This document shows positions 42,801-46,878 of a stretch of 46,878 nucleotides of DNA, one piece after another (within the stretch, counting starts at the first letter, position 1; every line of letters begins with the position of its first letter). The stretch covers positions 1 through 46,878 of the forward strand of contig CADCKD010000013.1 of the NCBI GenBank assembly GCA_902801985.1, read 5' to 3'. The position numbers were made by a program, and so were the translations under genes. The stretch is from an uncultured bacterium. Lineage in GTDB: Bacteria; Cyanobacteriota; Vampirovibrionia; Gastranaerophilales; Gastranaerophilaceae. The notes under the pieces are model-generated. The model made no database searches. It saw nothing but the letters and a program-made list of their open reading frames with translations, and had not been told where the DNA came from.

Positions 42801-45800
42801 TTTGAGTTTGGGTTCTGCAGGGGCAACTATTGATGGCGCTTGGTCTACCAATGTATATGAATATCAAATTTCATCTGCAAAAACCGATACAGATAATGAT
42901 TCATTGAAATTCACCGGAGTTGATGTTTCTGATGCAAATTCTTTGAAGAAGATGAATAATTATGACAATTCAACAGAACAGAATATCAGAGGTTTTTCTG
43001 TTGTTAGAGGTGCTTCACCTTATCATATCGGAGAAGATTTGGGCAAAACTGAACACGGAACTTTTGTAGTAAACGGTGTTTCAAAGGATGAAAGCGTAAT
43101 TTCAGGTGTTCGTGCAGAAGGTGATTGGACTTCTGCCGGTGAAAAAGGTTCTATGTTTGAACTTACCGAAACTGAAAAAACTACTGATTTCAATTTGAGC
43201 AATGTTACTGTTGAAGATGCTCAAGTTTCTTCAAGAGGCGGTGCAGTTGTTTATTCAACGAGTGACAAGGCTGATATAACTATTTCGGATGTAATTATTC
43301 AAAATAACACTTCAAGCGGCAGAGGCGGAGCTTTTGATATTGAAAATGCTCATAGTGTAAGTATTTCAAATTCAGAATTCAAGGGTAATGCATCAGATGG
43401 TTTGGGTGGCGCAATATACAGTGCTGTTGATTTATCAGTTTCAAATACTGATTTTTCTAATAATACTGCTCAAAATTCCGCAAATGATATTTATCTTGCT
43501 AATGGTGCTGATTTGTTATATACAACAGGCGCACAGGCAAATACTATCTCAGGCGGTATCTCAAGTGAAATTTCGCAAAGTGTATTTACCAAACTCGGTT
43601 CTTCTGATTTGAATATCAGTGGTTCAAATTCAGGGTATAAAGGTAGTGTTAATATCAATGAAGGGAATCTGAACTTTGTTGCTACATCTGCGCAAGATAG
43701 TTTATTTGATACTTCTGATTCTTCAATAAATATTGCACAAAACTCTAAATTCAATATTGATGATAAAGGACTTACAAATCTTGCAACTTCAAATCTAAAC
43801 GGCAAAGGTACGATAGATAAAAATGGTGCAGGAGTACTTAATGTTACAGGCGATAATGATAATTTCATAGGTGTTGTAAATATTAAATCCGGCGAAATTT
43901 CTTATAAAGAACAGGGTGAAGGTGCTTCATTCTTCGACGCAAGTGCGATTAATATGTCTGCTAATACCGTTTTGAGTGTTGAAACAACAAGCCAAAATAA
44001 TATTCAAGGCGGAAATATTTCTTCATCGGGTTCAGGTACTGTATTTAATAAATCAGGCAGCGGTAGTTTTGATTTAACCGGAAAAAATACGGTAGGTTCT
44101 GTTAATGTTCAACAAGGCATTTTAAATGTTGCTGATAATGCTGCCGGTACAAGAACATATAATGCAGGTGCTACTTCTATTTCCGAAAATGCGACATTAA
44201 ATTATACCGTTGATAAAAATTCTGAACTAACTAATTTGTCAGGTAATGGTAATCTGGTAAAACAGGGCGGTTCAAAATTAGAGTTATCTGATTATACATT
44301 TAGTGGTTTAGCTCAGGTGCAAAACGGTATTTTGGATGTTACAAGCTCAAGTGAAAATGCTACTGATCTAGATTTCAATGTTGAAGTATATGGTAATTCT
44401 GAATTTGATTATAATGCCGGTACAAATGCACAGTTAACATTAAATAATAAGGGTAAGTTTGCTTTTGATACTGATGCTTCAGGAGCCAAGGCCGTATTTA
44501 ACAATGCAAAAATAAATTTAGGCGAAATTGCTAATGTTGCGGGTAATACGGTTGTTATTAATAATAGCTCTGAGATTGCTTTAACTGCTTCAAATTATTT
44601 AGGTTCTTATGAGTTTACGAACTCTGTATTAGATGTTATGGATTCAGATGTATCTTTGACTGATGCATTAAAAACATACACATTTAATAATTTAACAGTA
44701 AATAATTCTGATTTAACTATTGATGTTTCATTAGGTAATAACAGCGGCAGTGATGTTTTAAATATTGTTGACGGCAGTGGCAATTTGCGCTTGACAAAAC
44801 TTGCAATAACAGAAGATAACGGTATTTTTGATAATGAAGAAAAAACAAAAACATTCCAAATTATAAACAATACAAATGGTTCTGTTGGTATTTCTTTATT
44901 GGCTGGAGATCCGAAACTTGCAGATTGGTCAACAACTATTTATGAATATGAGATAAATGCAGTAAAATCTGATGATCAAAATGATTATTATGATTCTGTT
45001 GAATTCAAGGGTATAAGAATTGCTTCTCCTGATACTTTGAGAATAATGAACCACGAACGTAATGGTTCAAGAGGTTTTAGTGTTGTTGGTTCAAATATTT
45101 ATCATATAGCAAGAGATTTGGATGAAACTCTTGAAGGTGATTTTGTTGTTATTGGTAACGGCAAGGACGTTAGTACAATTTCTGGTAACAGAGTTAGTTA
45201 TACAAGAAAAGATGATGGTACTATAGATATTTCTGCGCCTATCGAGGGAGAGTATGGTTCATTCTTTGAATTAACAAAAAATAATACAAAATTAACAGTT
45301 CAAGATTTAACAATACAAGAAGCACAAAGAAAAGATCAGGCAATTAAAGACGGTTCTGTTTTATATCTAAATAATGGTAAGTCAGAAGCAGTGCTTAATA
45401 ATGTTGTGTTTAAAGACAGCTCAGCTGCTAATGGCGGTGCTATCGCAAATATTAATAGTAAGTCTTTAGCTATTACAAATTCAGACTTTACAGGTAATAG
45501 TGCAAGTGCAAACGGCGGTGTTATTTATAATACATCAACAGGTACAAGCCTGACAAATATTACTGCAGATGGTAATAAAGCTGATGGCAAAGGTGGTGCA
45601 ATCTACACTAATGCTGATATGCTTATTACAAATTCTGCTTTTGGAGCAAATTCAATCAACCAGCACAAAAATGGGAATGATGAATACGCTGCTAATGATA
45701 TTTACATTGATGGCGAAAATGCTAAAGTTACATTCAACGCAACAGGTAATTCAAGTTTAATCAACAGTGGTATTGCCGGAAATGGTACTTTAGAAAAAAC

Positions 45801-46878
45801 AGGTGACGGAGTTCTAAATCTTCACGGTAATAACGCAGATTTCGGCGGAGTATTAAAAGTTTCAAACGGTGAAGTTTTATTCTCTCAAAATTCTGCAAAT
45901 GATACTTATATAACCGGTACAACAAATGTTGCTAATGGTGCAAAAGTAACATTAGACAACGATGCTGCGGACATATCAGGCGGTAAATTCGCAGGTAATG
46001 GTGAAATAAGTCAGACAGGTTCAAAAAATATTATCTTGACTGAAGATAATTCAGGTTTCCACGGCAGTGCAAATATTACCGGCGGTAATTTAGTTGTAAA
46101 TGATAATAGCTTCTTTGCATCAGATTCTAATACAACTATTTCTAATGTTATAGAGTTTAATACTTCTTCCGGTAAAGAAATATCTATAAATAACGATGGC
46201 GACTTGATTTCAGGTTCGGGTTCGTTAAGAAAATCTGGAGCAGGAAAATTAATTTTATCAGGTAATAATTCAGCATTAACAGGCGGAACACTTATTCAAG
46301 CTGGCACATTAGAATACGATGCCTCAGGCAATAATACTGATTCAATGGTTGGCGGCGGAATAAATGTAAACGGTAATACGTTCATTGTAAAAAATACTGC
46401 AAACTCAATATTTGATTTAAATAATGATATAAGCGGCAACGGTACATTTAACGTTAAGGGAAAAGTTTCTATCTCCGGTGATGATTCGCAATATACCGGA
46501 ACAACAAATATCCTTTCTGATTCAGTTTTATCTTTTGAAAAAACAGATGATAATTCATTTGTCGGCGGCTTGGTAAATGCTGTTGGTAATTTGGAATATA
46601 CAACAAGTAAGACAAATCAAGATGTTATTCAAAATGTTATCGGTTCAGGTAATGTTTCAAAATTAGGTTCAGGTAATCTTGTAATTAATAATACTGTTAA
46701 CGGTAATGACAGATTTACAGGTCTATTTGATGCAATAAATGGGACTTTGACTATCAATGCTCAAGCTCAAGCTCAAGAAGGTGTATTTGATTATAGTGCA
46801 GTAGTTTCAAACGGTTCTGTTCTGAACTATAATTCTTCAGCAAATGACAATTATAGTATAAATGGTAATTCAAAATTC
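36802..46878 (+). CDS. Giant modular surface protein (Pmp-like / autotransporter passenger), 3' truncated
   Basis: Open for 3,359 codons and cut by the window end. A signal peptide (1-30, ending LASA-QD) is followed by a basic linker. Two repeat classes fill the rest. Pmp-like motifs: FxxN together with GGA[IVL]Y, for example FTSNSAEGDGGAIYNN, FTNNTANASSKGFGGAIYND and FTGNSASANGGVIYNT; about 15-18 sites at 37363-37668, 39784-40512, 43231-43422 and 45433-45606. Autotransporter-associated beta-strand repeats from about 42100 on: GTLEKTGDGVLNLHGNN, GSLRKSGAGKLILSGNN, NLVKQGGSKLELS. A longer header module recurs (see findings). A beta-helix passenger on the cell surface is likely; no beta-barrel translocator is in the window, so type V secretion is inferred. 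There are almost no Cys. A weak GAGAG precedes the ATG; M7 is an alternative start. Confidence 0.85.
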   Translation, partial: MNNKKSMLKCILASAVAVSSLGTLASAQDMSAPCINEDVSKKLSSPFEQTPFLVKAKSIAKGTRVVLAKKKSTPTGAAANIPDNLTSKTSRTNQTTGSLSSDRTNYNNIKYSSSWSLLSPAPTLGGAIHSEVNTTITNSIFRNNEAEGRYIIRSNPSYGGGMYIEGNRITATIDNVLFDSNTASSGSGGAIYSAGGDSNDNVLTFNITNATFTNNSATELNNNHGDGGAIYSNGYTSLTITDTDFTSNSAEGDGGAIYNNANNVMSIVASGSDVNFSGNSASGNGGAIYNASGKTINFSTSNDKTINFLTSSDNDIYNVGTITINGDVKVETNISGNGTLNLNSGTFYAKQLSQGRLNLNGGTLSFQESDAKTQNLPVAYSSSSVTTLSGSGNLKIDVNMANGSSDTLSVNSANAGTTLNLSSINVGADYAGSYDSLVDYISYVTGRGRNNITYTINGSSTGQLVTQSSTGVSYTFTLGSNGKLTVGDIHETDEGLKEFIRGTLTTNTDNFSFTDDLQLDYDEAVGTTDNSTYTTLNMEMNGHNLTGEELDGITVADGYTLNVNGQAGTPSVISNFAKAFVNEGILNVANITFNDDNVAIDNSNELNLSGNNTFQSAVSGSGSTSIDDGVTTIGSGVNFTQGEITVQDGAQLLNSGNVTVSDKFDNFGTVQGGTITLDSAEFNLKNGGSLSTSAFTTTGSTSSTLNALNNAIDNIVLGNTTLSANLNTKIDINQDTGTFDTISINAPSSGTSGNIYINNINFLGSSELTKDSKFKILTGANGTVQLESASSLADDIVEVTTAEWDDDIIANIKWDKEFNHNEQEYTDTYKFGAVKSAGSEYNDSLGYSLDSHEGGEITSTSLGDTLKILNQFETNTDRSFTANSASDIYNVGENLGATASGKLVINGLPGGATSGQSTINGQGHSLFELTNANTQVEINNTQILNAVHVATVGADNALTLNNVIISGSTDKAITSSGAMSVHDSAFINNTSADDGGAIYLSKIPGTTEFKNVLFQGNTIETNTANNNGFCGGVIYINAAEATGTNPTDSVYSFDNVTFDSNGITNSQSTGRGGAIYIMEPTTDKNNVVEIKNSSFVNNYLNIKANGKFASGGAIYNNGKISKISGTTFEGNYASAYSNISYGGALCNNKDAVISSIEDTVFTGNRAGGNEGRGGAVQNSGSITFNGTNTFTNNTANASSKGFGGAIYNDSAIVFNGTTTFTGNSVTANSGDGGAIYNGFADSNNNKNVILTFNGTATFSENKVNGVLNDIYNKGVINFGANSTTTLNGGANGDNGTMNMASGAVLNLGGVISDNTIKMSGGTINLGTYTPVGSSDVNYGNLNLIGLTTTSGTNIINAINDSIQNIGLGTATLTAGLNANLDITSTGIDHFTVTDGSTGTISVTLSDVTAPVLNTVYQVIYGDDSNQVSISLASAVADYVYSWTDYDLEDSVYAVHNWGDVRGIYNQDEADTYHFEVVDNNHSLAYVIDESMHYVGDKEYTTYYDLLHRINTPETDSDREFNASSATETYTVGANIDPQKGESITGLGTTSRGKLTINGVAEGNSKSTIDGNGKTLFELTLAKDGDTNTQVIINNTKIINAAKVATVSADNELTLNNVEISGNTSGITNNGDLIFTGNNTIANVIDGNNGAASVNSGITTLSADLTQGTLDVLDSAQIVNNANIRATVTNAGTITNNSAIYTLNGSNSGTISGGRLNISGTFDNSGVLSNSVVNVENSSQLNYATNSANASFSSTLVGSNTAKFNKSGSTELQISGNQSGFEGTVNINEGALTYLESSDNRFFDSSAIINVDNTANADSTLKYTSISGKTLTNGVLPAINLKNGATFEYNAGTGETVIGNGFYNSVSGSNNLIFNGGNSDRVVLNSDFNSNDTATFKGANLVLGSGLSTIASSIILDNTSLNLMNSSVADYTINGLSSLNNSKVNVDVSLGAVSAGDRLLVENGSGVLNISQFRIVDDNGLFTTDDSSKTVQIIKNGSNSSLSLGSAGATIDGAWSTNVYEYQISSAKTDTDNDSLKFTGVDVSDANSLKKMNNYDNSTEQNIRGFSVVRGASPYHIGEDLGKTEHGTFVVNGVSKDESVISGVRAEGDWTSAGEKGSMFELTETEKTTDFNLSNVTVEDAQVSSRGGAVVYSTSDKADITISDVIIQNNTSSGRGGAFDIENAHSVSISNSEFKGNASDGLGGAIYSAVDLSVSNTDFSNNTAQNSANDIYLANGADLLYTTGAQANTISGGISSEISQSVFTKLGSSDLNISGSNSGYKGSVNINEGNLNFVATSAQDSLFDTSDSSINIAQNSKFNIDDKGLTNLATSNLNGKGTIDKNGAGVLNVTGDNDNFIGVVNIKSGEISYKEQGEGASFFDASAINMSANTVLSVETTSQNNIQGGNISSSGSGTVFNKSGSGSFDLTGKNTVGSVNVQQGILNVADNAAGTRTYNAGATSISENATLNYTVDKNSELTNLSGNGNLVKQGGSKLELSDYTFSGLAQVQNGILDVTSSSENATDLDFNVEVYGNSEFDYNAGTNAQLTLNNKGKFAFDTDASGAKAVFNNAKINLGEIANVAGNTVVINNSSEIALTASNYLGSYEFTNSVLDVMDSDVSLTDALKTYTFNNLTVNNSDLTIDVSLGNNSGSDVLNIVDGSGNLRLTKLAITEDNGIFDNEEKTKTFQIINNTNGSVGISLLAGDPKLADWSTTIYEYEINAVKSDDQNDYYDSVEFKGIRIASPDTLRIMNHERNGSRGFSVVGSNIYHIARDLDETLEGDFVVIGNGKDVSTISGNRVSYTRKDDGTIDISAPIEGEYGSFFELTKNNTKLTVQDLTIQEAQRKDQAIKDGSVLYLNNGKSEAVLNNVVFKDSSAANGGAIANINSKSLAITNSDFTGNSASANGGVIYNTSTGTSLTNITADGNKADGKGGAIYTNADMLITNSAFGANSINQHKNGNDEYAANDIYIDGENAKVTFNATGNSSLINSGIAGNGTLEKTGDGVLNLHGNNADFGGVLKVSNGEVLFSQNSANDTYITGTTNVANGAKVTLDNDAADISGGKFAGNGEISQTGSKNIILTEDNSGFHGSANITGGNLVVNDNSFFASDSNTTISNVIEFNTSSGKEISINNDGDLISGSGSLRKSGAGKLILSGNNSALTGGTLIQAGTLEYDASGNNTDSMVGGGINVNGNTFIVKNTANSIFDLNNDISGNGTFNVKGKVSISGDDSQYTGTTNILSDSVLSFEKTDDNSFVGGLVNAVGNLEYTTSKTNQDVIQNVIGSGNVSKLGSGNLVINNTVNGNDRFTGLFDAINGTLTINAQAQAQEGVFDYSAVVSNGSVLNYNSSANDNYSINGNSKF
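39403..45370 (+). repeat. Header modules repeated within the giant protein
   Basis: Four related segments of about 105-125 residues begin near 39403, 41296, 42940 and 45034. Shared order: a short helix ending in L-x-x-x-N or M-N, a D/S-R-x-F or R-G-F-S-V element, Y-x-[IV]-[GA]-x-[DN]-[LI], G-x-[FL]-V/T-[IV]-[NI]-G, S-T/V-I-x-G, [SG]-x-[LF]-F-E-L-T, then a strand [LI]-x-[NIQ]-x-T-I. The two later copies are closer to each other (RGFSVV, YHI, GSMFELT/GSFFELT). A fifth, more distant copy may lie near 38260-38620. Confidence 0.6.

Noticed and set aside
37503-44870. Minus-strand frames opposite the giant surface gene
   Set aside because: Hydrophobic valine/leucine-rich shadows created by Asn/Gly/Thr codons on the real strand.

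Overview
The window reads as part of an AT-rich chromosome of a host-associated bacterium with a Gram-negative type envelope. Evidence for an outer membrane: KdsA (Kdo synthesis), an MlaE/MlaF lipid transporter pair, a very large Pmp/autotransporter-like surface protein and a signal-peptide protein with a barrel-like C-terminus. A GH57 branching enzyme, PilT, abundant TPR proteins and several unknown proteins carrying a short N-terminal Pro-x-Phe-x-Gly type tag fit, in my judgement, a gut member of Vampirovibrionia/Melainabacteria (Gastranaerophilales). That placement is inference from style and gene content, because no rRNA is present.

Layout. 1-5642 (mostly minus strand): tRNA-Asp, GH57 glucan branching enzyme, secreted lytic transglycosylase, ComEC. 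5678-11994 (plus): pilT, recO, a 549-bp non-coding element bounded by inverted repeats, cca, map, an RNase H-like unknown and a TPR membrane protein. 11996-18558: HD-domain protein, exported barrel-like protein, DtxR/MntR-type regulator with a readable promoter and operator, a Gly/Met/Cys-rich unknown, a TPR protein and an HNH-like protein. 18606-20311: two sugar ABC permeases with no partners nearby, followed by a repeat-rich gap. 20743-26513: small ACT-like protein, 5'-nucleotidase-like phosphoesterase, membrane protein, rpmI-rplT, MATE transporter and two tagged unknown proteins. 26556-34581 (minus): two-component system, mlaF, mlaE, rseP, pheS, a metallo-beta-lactamase-fold hydrolase and kdsA, an envelope-leaning cluster. 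34716-36132: flavodoxin, a tagged GNAT-like protein, tRNA-Ser. 36133-36801: repeat-rich gap. 36802 to the window end: one uninterrupted reading frame of 3,359 codons, still open, encoding a modular surface protein.

Most interesting points: (1) the giant protein combines a signal peptide, chlamydial Pmp-like GGA[IVL]/FxxN repeats, autotransporter-associated beta-strand repeats and at least four copies of a larger header module; (2) at least six genes have a -10 box 6-7 nt before the start codon and no Shine-Dalgarno, which predicts leaderless mRNAs; (3) unrelated unknown proteins share a P-x-F-x-G type N-terminal tag; (4) intergenic regions carry structured repeats, including the element between recO and cca and three copies of a 95-96 bp palindrome. 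No CRISPR array, phage gene or transposase was seen.
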